A stretch of 64,000 nucleotides of DNA from Candidatus Accumulibacter meliphilus (GCA_003332265.1 QPGA01000001.1:242951-306950); one strand, 5' to 3'. Positions 8,286 to 16,751 are shown, counted from the stretch's first letter. Notes: generated by a model not told the origin, from the sequence alone. Program-made: numbers and translations.

Positions 8286-9002
8286 TCATCCCGGCGCCCG
8301 GAGGCCTGGCAGATACGCGCCTCCATAGTAGGATAGCACCTGTTTTCTGGGGGTGACGCCGCTACCTGCGAGTCCCAGATGCACCCATCGGCCGTGTTCG
8401 TTGATGAGCTGGTCAAAGTCCAGGTCGGCGGCGGCAAGCCGTCTTGCCGTCTCCAGCACCGTGCCAAAGCCGGGCGCCGAAAAGTCGGCAGCCAGGCCTT
8501 TCATGTGGGCGCTGTTTTTTGCGCCCCCTATGGCCTGATTCAAGTCCGGGCTTCGATAGCCGCTGCTGATCCGCATCGGCACACCGCCCAGCAGCGCTCT
8601 CGCTATCTCCAGCATTTCGGCCAGGCGTCGCAGGTTTTCTTTTTCCTCGGCGTTCGGCGTATTGTCGATTTGATGCCTCGTCGCCGTCTGGCTGAAAAGC
8701 AATTCATCCAGGGTGAAGTGCGCTGTTAGCTGCCCTTCCATCAGGATCTTGGGTGGCGGACTGGCAGGCAGCTCCTGGCGTTGGTAGCTGACGGGTGTGG
8801 TCGGACTGGCCCAGAAGAAATGGCCGGTTCCCTCTTCCCGATACCAGTTGGACTCGCCCTTGATCGGTTCCCCTGGCAGAATCTCGACCACCTGTAGTAG
8901 GGCACCGATCTCTTCACGGCGGACGATTGGCTGGCTTGTAAATGGGCCACCGGAGCGGATGTTCAGGGGCCTGATGACACGCACGCTTGCTGAGAAGTTC
9001 AT
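8286..9002 (-). CDS. SH3-like / M15-type peptidase, fourth gene of envelope block
   Basis: Probable D-Ala-D-Ala-type peptidoglycan carboxypeptidase, 238 residues. Residues 5-70 look like a bacterial SH3 domain (LNIRSGGPF and NWYREEGTGHFFWAS). The second half matches the M15 zinc peptidases: ISSGYRSPDLN, then SAHMKGLAADF with His166 and Asp173, and WVHLGL with His208 as the third ligand. No signal peptide is visible at the chosen ATG (MNFSASVRV), which is unusual for an enzyme acting on cell wall. It starts 5 bases after the stop of the preceding gene and faces hoxH tail to tail, 96 bases apart. Confidence 0.8.
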   Translation of the reverse strand: MNFSASVRVIRPLNIRSGGPFTSQPIVRREEIGALLQVVEILPGEPIKGESNWYREEGTGHFFWASPTTPVSYQRQELPASPPPKILMEGQLTAHFTLDELLFSQTATRHQIDNTPNAEEKENLRRLAEMLEIARALLGGVPMRISSGYRSPDLNQAIGGAKNSAHMKGLAADFSAPGFGTVLETARRLAAADLDFDQLINEHGRWVHLGLAGSGVTPRKQVLSYYGGAYLPGLRAPG

Positions 9003-9007
9003 GGCAG

Positions 9008-10861
9008 TCAGCCTTCGTAGACAGTGAGATTGGGGTCGGCGCTGCCCGCAGTCGGGTTGCCGCCTGGTGCGCCAGAGTAGAGCAAGGTTGAAATCTGGGT
9101 TGCGGTCAGAACACCGGTTCCATCGATTTTCTGCTCGAGCTGCCAAGTGCTGATGGCATTTCTGGTTTGGGCGTCGATACGGCCTGTGATCTGGTCATTG
9201 CGCATGTTCAGTACTTTTTGCAGCGACTGAATTTCGCGCGTGCTCAGCTTCTTTTCGTCGTCGTTCAAGGCGTCGTTGAACGGTTCGTCGGTGGCCGACC
9301 GTGGTGGTGTCGTGGGCGAGAGGGTGATCGACTGTGGTGCGCCGGCTTCACCTGCTGACTTGCCGGGCTCAGCTTTTCCACCGGAGCCACGCAGCTTCAC
9401 CAGTTTGCCGAGCAGGTCGAACCAGAAGGGCGCGCCCAGGGTTACGGCGACGGCGGTGATTAGCCAGCCGAACGCCATCGTAGCCATCGCGCCCCAGTTG
9501 GGCTCTTGTTGCTGCTCTTTTCCAGGCACGAACAGGCGGTCAATTTGCCCGTCGTACCAGCCGACCGGGATCCCGGCGTTAGTCAGGGAGTGGAGAAAAG
9601 CGGTGTTGCGACAGATCGTTGCCTCGTTGCCGGTCAGCTTGCTACAAAGGGCACTGCATTCCTTCCTGGCGGCTTCGCCGAGGCCACCGCAGGTCTCGGG
9701 TTTTTCCTTGTCAGCGGATGGTTTGGCCTCGTCCGTCGGTGCGCTTGCTATTCGGCTTGAATTTCGCTCCGTGCGGAGGAAGGCGCTTGCCGTCTCGGCG
9801 CTTTCGCGCAGATTGCGGAGAGCCCTAAGATCCGGCTGCGGGAGCTTGGCAAGCGCATCGCCAGAAAAACCTTCAATCAGGAGCCGCAAATTGTCGTCGT
9901 TCTGTTTTTCAACCTGGGCAAGATCACGCGGGTCATGTTTTGGCAAAGCTCGCATGCGCCTCTCGTCGGCAAGCGAAGATGTCAGTCGGGACGCGCCCCC
10001 CAACTGCTTGCCGCCGGTGGACCCGAGCAAGCCTTTCTGTTTGCCCAATTCTTCCAGGCCGGCCTTGAGTTTCTTGAATTGCTCGTCAGTAGCAGTTTGC
10101 GCTGCCGCCGCGGGATTGGTGGTTGTGGCCGCATGTGCTGGGGTCTCGGACGGCCCTGGCTCGGTGCCCGCGGTCGCCCCTGCTGCTACCGCCGTCGTGT
10201 GGGAAGCTGAAAGCTCCCTGGCCAGTTGCACGGTTTTTTCGCGCAGCGCCGGGTCATTCCACAGCGCACTACCGATGTGAATGCTGTCCACGTTCATCAC
10301 CATGGCGATGACCAGCCCGATGACAAACAGATCCCACTGGGTGCGACGCTTGAACCAGCCGATGCTGCGCTCGCCCGTTTGTTCATACCAGGCCTGCACG
10401 CGGATTTCAAAAGCCGGCCAGTCCTGCTCGACCCCGGTCGCCAGCGTTCTCAGGGTTTCGAGCAGCGAAGCGAAGCCCGTGGGCGATCCTGCCGGCATGG
10501 TGATGGAGGAAAGAAACTCGCCCGGCGTTCCCTGACGCATCGGTACCGATGCGCTCTTTGCGAGGAGGCTGAAGAGTGCCGTCGAGAAGGCGTCGGCGCT
10601 GAGGTAGGACGGCCCGTCGGCGCTGAGGGCGGAAGGTTTGTCTGCGCGCGAAATGAACAGGGATTTCAGCAGCGGTTCCTTGTAGAGCTCGTCAACCACC
10701 TCGCTGTCGTCTCCCCCCATTGACGCGATTGCCTGTTTCAGATTCTTCCCCCGATAATTTCTTAACGAGGCAAGCCCTTCCTGGATCGCCGATGCCAACA
10801 GGCTGCTGACGGCAAAGACCATGACCAGACCGATCACTACGTCCAACATTCGCGTATCCAT
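9008..10861 (-). CDS. Three-TM membrane protein with C-terminal peptidoglycan-binding domain
   Basis: 617 residues. Hydrophobic segments lie at about 5-25, 175-195 and 458-480. The region around segment 2 (GWFKRRTQWDLFVIG, MNVDSIHIGSALWNDP) and segment 3 (TLGAPFWFDLLGKLVKLRG) resembles a widespread uncharacterised bacterial membrane family that I know only by such motifs. Residues about 535-590 look like a PG_binding_1 domain (EIQSLQKVLNMRNDQITGRI). The 250-residue loop between segments 2 and 3 is Ala/Pro/Gln-rich, with four cysteines near 391-417. An N-in topology puts the C-terminal domain in the periplasm. Third gene of the block; function unknown. Confidence 0.75.
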   Translation of the reverse strand: MDTRMLDVVIGLVMVFAVSSLLASAIQEGLASLRNYRGKNLKQAIASMGGDDSEVVDELYKEPLLKSLFISRADKPSALSADGPSYLSADAFSTALFSLLAKSASVPMRQGTPGEFLSSITMPAGSPTGFASLLETLRTLATGVEQDWPAFEIRVQAWYEQTGERSIGWFKRRTQWDLFVIGLVIAMVMNVDSIHIGSALWNDPALREKTVQLARELSASHTTAVAAGATAGTEPGPSETPAHAATTTNPAAAAQTATDEQFKKLKAGLEELGKQKGLLGSTGGKQLGGASRLTSSLADERRMRALPKHDPRDLAQVEKQNDDNLRLLIEGFSGDALAKLPQPDLRALRNLRESAETASAFLRTERNSSRIASAPTDEAKPSADKEKPETCGGLGEAARKECSALCSKLTGNEATICRNTAFLHSLTNAGIPVGWYDGQIDRLFVPGKEQQQEPNWGAMATMAFGWLITAVAVTLGAPFWFDLLGKLVKLRGSGGKAEPGKSAGEAGAPQSITLSPTTPPRSATDEPFNDALNDDEKKLSTREIQSLQKVLNMRNDQITGRIDAQTRNAISTWQLEQKIDGTGVLTATQISTLLYSGAPGGNPTAGSADPNLTVYEG

Positions 10862-10879
10862 CGCTAGCGTCCTTTGCTA

Positions 10880-12349
10880 TCAAGCGACATCGTTGAAGAA
10901 CAGGTGCCCGTCGATTTTCTCGCACGGCGTCTTGCCGACCGCCCACCTTGGCGGCCTGCCGAGAGTCCTGGCGTAATAGTGGGTGGCGCCCTTGGTCGCG
11001 TCAGCCAGACGGTTATTCGCCGCCTCGCTGGCAATGCTCAAAGCCAGTGCAAAGACGGCATTGGACGCGGAGACTTGCTGCAACTTCCGCAGGTTGGGGT
11101 CGTTGAGATTCCAGCAGCTGAATTGCCAGGGCTTCTGACACACCTCGATGATGCTCTTGCCCCAGTAGGTCTGGCGCCGGACCCTGTTCAACACCACGGA
11201 TGCCACCGCGGCCATGCTCTTTCCGGGATCACGTTCACCCCGAGCTTCGCCCCAGAGCGTGCGTGCGAGGATGTCCACCTCCCTGCTCGCGTTTGGCTGT
11301 CCGGTGCTCGGCGTGACGCTTGGTTCCGGTGCTCGCAGGGCGCGCGCCGCCACCTTGGGCACGCGCACGCTTGACGACAGCAGCGGCGGGGCGGACAGGT
11401 TCGCACTGCGAGCGAGGAGTTCAATGCGGAAATGATCGAATACGTCCAGGGCGCCACAGCCAATACCGTTCCAGCCGCTCGTGCTCTCCGGGGCGCTGCC
11501 GCAGTGGAAGGCAACCAGCCGCTCGCGGCTGTCCCAGACGCCTGCGCCACTATCACCACCCCTGGACGCAGGGGCCAGCTCGTAGGTCACGCCGTCTTGC
11601 AGCCAGTAATCGCGTCCATCCATGGTCACCCGGGCATCGACCCAGCCTGACCAGTAGCCCTTGAACCTGCCACTGAGCACGCCGTTCGTGCCGCGCAGGG
11701 TTACGGGCGAGCCGAGTTGTGTCAGCTCGCCGAGGCCGGTCGGCAGGCTTGCAGGATCGCGGATCAGGGCTCGTGCATCATCGGCCGCGAGCGACACCAG
11801 AGCCGAGTCAATGGATGTGCCGACCTCCGGGCTACCCATTACCGGGTACCAGTCATGTAGCTTGCCGCGAACGCTACGCGGACCGGTCAGCTCAATCGTG
11901 TCGTGAATCGATGCGCTCGCCGACCCTGCCGCCACGTGCGCGGCGGTGAGGGCAAAGTAGCGCGAGTGGGTAGCGGCATCCTGCGAAAATGCCCCGACCG
12001 ACCCCGGCTCGACGCCACGGGACAAGTTGCGGATTGGATAGGCTTGTCCTCCCGAATCGGCGACGCAAATGGGACTGCGCACGAGGCGCAAGGGAACGCC
12101 CTCGCTACCCCGCATGGCAGGAAAGAAGCGCGGCAAGGCGCCCCTCGGCAGATCGTCCGATACCCCAAGCACGATGGCTGCGCCGTCCGTCGCGTCCCCC
12201 TGTGCCGGGACAAAGATCCAGCGGATTGCGCCCGAAGCGCAGCACTCGAACAGGCCATGGCCGATTCGGCGTGAAGCTACGGGACTTCGACAGCACTCCT
12301 GCAGCAGGCGGTAGGCTGCCATGAGATCCGTGCAGCGCTTTGGGTTCAT
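10880..12349 (-). CDS. Trypsin-like serine protease fused to SleB-type cell-wall hydrolase
   Basis: 489 residues with two enzyme domains. The N-terminal half looks like a chymotrypsin-fold protease: FALTAAHVAAG (His138), GTSIDSALVSL (Asp181) and SRGGDSGAGVW (Ser267). After a Pro/Ser-rich linker, residues from about 360 resemble SleB/Hydrolase_2 lytic enzymes (ARTLWGEARGERDPGKS, VASVVLNRVR, WQFSCWN), with Glu368 in GEARGE as the likely catalytic residue. No signal peptide is seen. The ATG at 12349 avoids overlap with the preceding gene; an in-frame ATG at 12421 would overlap it by 53 bases. The pairing of the two domains is unusual to my knowledge. Confidence 0.78.
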   Translation of the reverse strand: MNPKRCTDLMAAYRLLQECCRSPVASRRIGHGLFECCASGAIRWIFVPAQGDATDGAAIVLGVSDDLPRGALPRFFPAMRGSEGVPLRLVRSPICVADSGGQAYPIRNLSRGVEPGSVGAFSQDAATHSRYFALTAAHVAAGSASASIHDTIELTGPRSVRGKLHDWYPVMGSPEVGTSIDSALVSLAADDARALIRDPASLPTGLGELTQLGSPVTLRGTNGVLSGRFKGYWSGWVDARVTMDGRDYWLQDGVTYELAPASRGGDSGAGVWDSRERLVAFHCGSAPESTSGWNGIGCGALDVFDHFRIELLARSANLSAPPLLSSSVRVPKVAARALRAPEPSVTPSTGQPNASREVDILARTLWGEARGERDPGKSMAAVASVVLNRVRRQTYWGKSIIEVCQKPWQFSCWNLNDPNLRKLQQVSASNAVFALALSIASEAANNRLADATKGATHYYARTLGRPPRWAVGKTPCEKIDGHLFFNDVA

Positions 12350-12368
12350 CTTCCTTACCCCCTCGGGA

Positions 12369-14162
12369 TCAGGTTCGACATGGTCCGTCGATTCTTGCGG
12401 TGGTGACCTTTCGGGCCTCATCCTCGGTTATCCTCTGCGCGACGTTCTGGTCAATAAGCTTTCGGCAGGCCATAACCGCCGGACTGGCAAGGCAGTTGTC
12501 GCCGAGTGCGAAGGCGGTGCACAACGCTTTTCTTGTCGCTTCCTTTATCGTCGATGGTTCGCTCGGCCCTCCTTGGCCGGTCGCCGTTCCACCCCCGGTG
12601 AGGTTGATGACCCGTTGCTGGCCGCTGCCGTCGGCAATATGGAGATAGAGGATTTCTTGTTCGCCGAGGGCTTGGTTCTCCTTGAGCGACACGCTGATTT
12701 TGTGTGCAGATCCAGCTACCTCGACTTTTGTTATCACCTTTTCGGTCCCCGCCCCGGCGACTTCGGCTATCGGCGCTCCGTTAGCACCGGAAACGAGAAA
12801 AACCTGCGTTCCGCCAGCGGCGAGGAACACCTGGTCGACATCGGGAACAATACTCATCTGGCCAGCGGGGAGCACAAGCTTGCATTGGGCCAGCTTCGCG
12901 GTTTGCGTCGAGAGCGCTTGTGCCAGATTCAAATAGTTGCGCAGCTCACTCTCGGCAGCACGCAAGTCGTCCATCACGTTCTCCGCTCCTTGCAGGTCCG
13001 TTAGCATTGCCTCGTCTGTTGGCCGCTTGGACTGACCCGTGCCGGGGCCGCGTTGGGCGCCAATGGTCGCATCTTTCTGCGGAGCCAGCCGGCTCGCGCC
13101 ACTAATCTGGAATCCAAGGCTGCGCATGCCACCAAGCGCCTGCAGGATGGCGGCCGGCTCTGGCTGAAGCTTCAGGACCTCTTCGTTAACCTGGTTCTGG
13201 ATGCCGACCGCGTGCTCGCGCAGGTCCGTGCCGGCGTTGGCGATGCGTGCCAGCAGCTTGTCACCGTCGGCGCGTGCCGCTCGAGCTGTCGTGATCTCGG
13301 CCTTGTAGCTTCGTAAGGTGTTTTCGATGCGCAGCAGTTCATCAAGGCGCGCCTCTACGTCGCTTTTGTTGGCCTTTGAGCTTGTGCGCTGGCAGTTGCG
13401 TTGCGCACGTGCCCTTTCCGCCTGCAGAGCGGTTGACAGTCTCGTTGCATCGTCAGGGTCAGTACCGATGGTGGCTATCGACGGCCTTGTCGCAGCGGCG
13501 CACCTCTGTGTTCCCGAGGCGCTGGTGACGGGTCCCAGTTCCTGCCGCCGCGAGTTGACCCGAGCAAGACTGGCATCTACACCCTGCTGGGCCTTCGCTA
13601 TCAAGCCGGCCAGCTGCCGGACGGCTGGCCGCAGGCCCGTTACCGCACTGCAGCCGGCACAGCTCTGCCCTCCTTCGATGTCTACCGTTGTGTAGAGGAA
13701 GGGGCGCGAGGCGAGGACGGCGCAGCTCAAGGCCTGGGCGCCAGCCAGATAGACGCGCAAGCGCGGTTTGGACGTAAAGGTGTTGGCGTAGGTGTAGGCT
13801 GCGGCGCCTGTCAGTCCGGCGGCGGTAAGCCACCGTTCTGTCGAGCTGCCGCTATCGGTCATTCCCTTGTACATGGCTACTGCCGAGAGGGGTATGAGCA
13901 AAGCGCCGACCGTTTGTGTCAGCGCAGTCTCCGATCTCACCGCGGACACCAGCTCGTAGCGCAGTTGTGTGACCTGATCAATAACCCGGGGCAGGTCGCC
14001 ATAGAAGGCTTGCTCTCCTGTCGCCAGGTCCACGTGCTTGCTGGTCATGAGTTGCTTCGAGGCGAAGATGGGATCCAGAGTCGTGCAGCCGCCCAGCGGC
14101 AACAGGGTCGCCAGAAGCAGCGGTCGTATTGCATACCCAATGAGCCCGTCGCTTCTACTCAT
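12369..14162 (-). CDS. Large lipoprotein of unknown function, first gene of envelope block
   Basis: 597 residues starting MSRSDGLIGYA. A signal sequence ends in a lipobox LLPLGGC with Cys26. Two further hydrophobic stretches follow (ALLIPLSAVAMYKG and AAGLTGAAAYTYA). The middle (about 200-420) is rich in Ala, Arg, Glu and Gln and probably helical. Cysteine pairs occur near CAGC and at the C-terminus. No family recognised. The ATG at 14162 has GAGGG upstream; an in-frame GTG further out gives no better signal. It is the promoter-proximal gene, and the three downstream genes follow with gaps of 5 to about 20 bases, so the four are probably one transcript. Confidence 0.72.
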   Translation of the reverse strand: MSRSDGLIGYAIRPLLLATLLPLGGCTTLDPIFASKQLMTSKHVDLATGEQAFYGDLPRVIDQVTQLRYELVSAVRSETALTQTVGALLIPLSAVAMYKGMTDSGSSTERWLTAAGLTGAAAYTYANTFTSKPRLRVYLAGAQALSCAVLASRPFLYTTVDIEGGQSCAGCSAVTGLRPAVRQLAGLIAKAQQGVDASLARVNSRRQELGPVTSASGTQRCAAATRPSIATIGTDPDDATRLSTALQAERARAQRNCQRTSSKANKSDVEARLDELLRIENTLRSYKAEITTARAARADGDKLLARIANAGTDLREHAVGIQNQVNEEVLKLQPEPAAILQALGGMRSLGFQISGASRLAPQKDATIGAQRGPGTGQSKRPTDEAMLTDLQGAENVMDDLRAAESELRNYLNLAQALSTQTAKLAQCKLVLPAGQMSIVPDVDQVFLAAGGTQVFLVSGANGAPIAEVAGAGTEKVITKVEVAGSAHKISVSLKENQALGEQEILYLHIADGSGQQRVINLTGGGTATGQGGPSEPSTIKEATRKALCTAFALGDNCLASPAVMACRKLIDQNVAQRITEDEARKVTTARIDGPCRT

Positions 14163-14376
14163 CGACCCAGCCCTCGCGGTGCTCCTTGTTTCCTCGATAC
14201 GTCGCACGCGGCAGTCTTCTCGTCTGCGGCAATGCGCCCCTGTTCTTTAATCTCCTCGCTAGAAAAAATGCTACCTCAATCAGGGCTGCGAGCACATCAT
14301 GCAAACGAATGATGCCTATAAATCATCGGTGTCATGCTTCTTGCTTGTGTAAAATCAATTGGCAAGGGGGTTGGGA
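14163..14376. promoter_or_regulatory. A/T-rich divergent promoter region of the envelope block and luxR-type gene
   Basis: This 214-base gap separates the minus-strand lipoprotein operon from the plus-strand regulator. It is visibly richer in A and T than its surroundings (for example AGAAAAAATGCTACC and CCTATAAATCATC), so both promoters are probably here. No convincing pair of -35/-10 hexamers could be chosen. Confidence 0.4.
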
Positions 14377-15483
14377 TTGGACGAGCGGACGAGATACCAC
14401 AGTCTGGTGCAGTTGATTTACGAGGCTGCTCTAGCGCCGATGCGCTGGGCGGAAGCGCTCCGGGCGCTCGCCGGCGAAGTGCGCAGCAACGCTTTCCACC
14501 TTCAGGCTTGGGATCGGATAGCCGAGTTCGATCGGCTGGGAATCGTCAGCACTGGCCAGGAGCACGCATTGGCAGCTTATCAGGGCTACTACGGTCGCAT
14601 AGACCCACGCCGGCAGGCCGCCGCCAACGCCCCCGTGGGTTCGCTTCTCGCTTGCCATCACCATCTCGGCGAGGACTTTGTGCGCGGCAGTGAGTTTTTC
14701 CAGGAGTACCTGATTCCTCACGGGGGACGCTACACAGCCTCGGTGCCATTGGCGCGATTTGATGGCATTGACCTGCAACTGGATTTGGTCCGTTCGCTTG
14801 GTGGTGAGCCTTTTTCCGATACCGATCTGGAGTTGCTCGGCCATTTTTCTCCGCACGTGCAACGGGCTTGCAGCATCATGCTGCGCTTGCACGTCGCCCA
14901 TGCACAGCAGCAAGTGGCACGATCAATGCTCGACGTTTCCAATCTTGGCGTGCTTGCCCTCTCGGCCTGCGGCAGGATTATTCAGGCCAATAGCCGTGGC
15001 GATTGCTGCGTGCAATCGGAAATATGGCTGAAGCAGATTAACGGACGGATTCACGCCGTAGACGCCGAACGCGACGGTCTTCTCTACGCTGCGCTGGGGA
15101 AGGCTGCTGGCTGCAGGGCCCCGCGCAATATTGATCTCGGTCAGTCGCTTGGCAAGGGGCGTTGTTGTGTGACCTTAATTACGCCAGAAGACTTGCTTAT
15201 GGCTAGGGGGTCAGGTGCGGCCGTCCTCTGCCTGGTGGCCGAAAGTGGTCGCTGTCGCGTGGCGACCGTCTACCAGTTGATTGACCTGTTCGCCCTTTCG
15301 CCGGCTGAGGCGCGGCTGACGCGCGCCCTGGCCCAAGGCGAGAGCCTGGACGCTTTTGCCGATTCTCAGGGGGTTAAATGCACGACAGCGCGGACGCAGT
15401 TGCAGGGCGCCCTGCGAAAGACGGGAATGGACAATCAGAAGGATCTGATTCGCCTGACCCTCAGTTTGCCGGCGGTACGTTGA
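14377..15483 (+). CDS. LuxR-family transcriptional regulator
   Basis: About 368 residues. The C-terminal 65 residues fit a LuxR/GerE helix-turn-helix (LFALSPAEARLTRALAQG, TTARTQLQGALRKTGM, DLIRLTLSLP). The N-terminal 280 residues form a PAS/GAF-like sensor region that I cannot name. No ATG is available near the N-terminus; the TTG at 14377 is preceded by AAGGGGG with six-base spacing, and in-frame TTG codons lie at 14359 and 14371. It is transcribed away from the envelope operon, so it is a candidate regulator of it. The gene ends 28 bases before hoxW, which may share its transcript. Confidence 0.82.
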   Translation: MDERTRYHSLVQLIYEAALAPMRWAEALRALAGEVRSNAFHLQAWDRIAEFDRLGIVSTGQEHALAAYQGYYGRIDPRRQAAANAPVGSLLACHHHLGEDFVRGSEFFQEYLIPHGGRYTASVPLARFDGIDLQLDLVRSLGGEPFSDTDLELLGHFSPHVQRACSIMLRLHVAHAQQQVARSMLDVSNLGVLALSACGRIIQANSRGDCCVQSEIWLKQINGRIHAVDAERDGLLYAALGKAAGCRAPRNIDLGQSLGKGRCCVTLITPEDLLMARGSGAAVLCLVAESGRCRVATVYQLIDLFALSPAEARLTRALAQGESLDAFADSQGVKCTTARTQLQGALRKTGMDNQKDLIRLTLSLPAVR

Positions 15484-15511
15484 CTTACTTGGTAAGAGTC
15501 CAGCCTGCGGG

Positions 15512-16096
15512 ATGGCGATGCAAGCCAGGGGCAAGCGGCGGCTGACCAGGGTGATCGAGACAGTCATCGCGGTCAGTTCCGACCCGGCGTCGACGCCACT
15601 GCCTGCGGTCCTGATTCTCGCCTGCGGCAACCCCAGCCGTGGTGACGATGCGCTCGGGCCAGTGCTCCTCGATCGCTTGCAGGTTTGGCTGGACGACACT
15701 GGCAGGGCAGCCGGCTTCGAGTTGCTGGTCGACTTTCAGTTGCAGATCGAGAACGCGCTGGATGTCCTCGGCAGACACCTGGTGCTGTTCATCGACGCCG
15801 GCCAGGATACGCCAGGACCCTTCGTCTTCCGCCGCGCACAAGCGGGCGCTGCCGCCAGCGATCTCGCCAGTTACAGCACGCACGCGCTGTCACCCGAGGC
15901 GGTGCTGATGGTGCTGCCGCACGTGGTCCACGAAGCGGCGCCGCCGGCTTTCGTGCTCTGCGTGCGCGGCGAACGCTTCGAGTTGGGCGAAGGGTTGAGC
16001 GCCGCTGCGAGCAGTCACGGCGAGCGTGCCTTTGAACTGTTGCAAGCCTTGTGTGGTTTGGCCGAAGTCGACGCCTGGATGGGACAGCTGACGTGA
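15512..16096 (+). CDS. hoxW: Hydrogenase maturation protease HoxW
   Basis: Endopeptidase that trims the HoxH C-terminus once nickel is bound. The HybD/HycI-type signature is clear: LILACGNPSRGDDALGP with the metal-binding Asp, then LFIDAG, then the Ser-Thr-His-Ala-Leu-Ser segment near residue 115. 194 residues from ATG 15512; a GTG at 15551 would remove 13 residues and is possible because neither start has a strong ribosome site. Elsewhere hoxW usually sits directly after hoxH; here the envelope block and a luxR-type gene intervene. Confidence 0.88.
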   Translation: MAMQARGKRRLTRVIETVIAVSSDPASTPLPAVLILACGNPSRGDDALGPVLLDRLQVWLDDTGRAAGFELLVDFQLQIENALDVLGRHLVLFIDAGQDTPGPFVFRRAQAGAAASDLASYSTHALSPEAVLMVLPHVVHEAAPPAFVLCVRGERFELGEGLSAAASSHGERAFELLQALCGLAEVDAWMGQLT

Positions 16097-16154
16097 GCAG
16101 GCGAGCGCTGCGGCGTATTCAGCACTCCTCGGTCCAAGGGGCGTGGCTTGCCGA

Positions 16155-16204
16155 GCCTGCTGAAGGCAGTCGCCGACGGCCGCTTTTCGGCTTATGATGC
16201 CTGC
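16155..16204 (+). ncRNA. Weak fluoride-riboswitch-like element upstream of crcB
   Basis: The order of elements recalls the crcB RNA motif: GGCA at 16164 able to pair with TGCC near 16200, a GGCCG-CTTTT-CGGC hairpin between them, and the end CTTATGATGCCTGC, close to the conserved 3' segment. The expected first stem (GGCG pairing with CGCC) lacks its 5' strand. It ends about 70 bases before the crcB start. Confidence 0.28.
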
Positions 16205-16273
16205 TTTATTGCGGTTCGGCGCGCAGCTTATCGTCCCTAGCCCCGCATCGGCCATGCTTTTTCAGGGCAATGT

Positions 16274-16660
16274 ATGTGGAAATCCGTTCTCGCCATTTCG
16301 ATCGGCGCCGCGCTTGGCGCACTCTTGCGCTGGCAGCTCGGCATCCGGCTCAACAGCCTGTTTCCGACGATTCCGCCGGGCACGCTGGTCGCCAATCTGG
16401 TCGGCGCCTACCTGATCGGCCTGGCGATCGCTTTCTTCTCCTCGTTTTCGGCGATCTCGCCGGAATGGCGCTTGCTGATCATTACCGGCTTCTGCGGCGG
16501 ACTGACGACTTTCTCGACTTTTTCCGCCGAACTGGCGATGTTGCTGCAGCAGGGACGACTTTCCTGGGCGCTCGGCGCCGCTGCGGCGCACGTGGCGGGA
16601 TCGGTGCTGATGACCCTGGCCGGTATCACCACGGTGGTCTGGGCACGCAGTTCAAGTTGA
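16274..16660 (+). CDS. crcB: Fluoride ion channel CrcB/Fluc
   Basis: Small inner-membrane protein exporting fluoride as a dual-topology dimer. 128 residues, four hydrophobic segments, and the family signature [15 protein letters not shown] in the third. An N-terminal [13 protein letters not shown] and [11 protein letters not shown] also fit. Starts at ATG 16274. The next gene is a DUF190 protein, a frequent crcB neighbour, which strengthens the call. Confidence 0.93.
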   Translation: MWKSVLAISIGAALGALLRWQLGIRLNSLFPTIPPGTLVANLVGAYLIGLAIAFFSSFSAISPEWRLLIITGFCGGLTTFSTFSAELAMLLQQGRLSWALGAAAAHVAGSVLMTLAGITTVVWARSSS

Positions 16661-16751
16661 TCGGCGACGGGAGGCTCCGGCCACCGATGTGCGGCCGGGA
16701 TTTCAGCCTGGCGGCGCCGCTTTCTCGCCAGCATCAACATGGGAGGCAGGC

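Noticed and set aside
8286..15483. Prophage or phage lysis cassette
   Set aside because: There is no integrase, holin, terminase, capsid or tail gene; the lipoprotein and large membrane protein do not fit a spanin/holin/endolysin set. Cell-wall enzymes alone are not enough.
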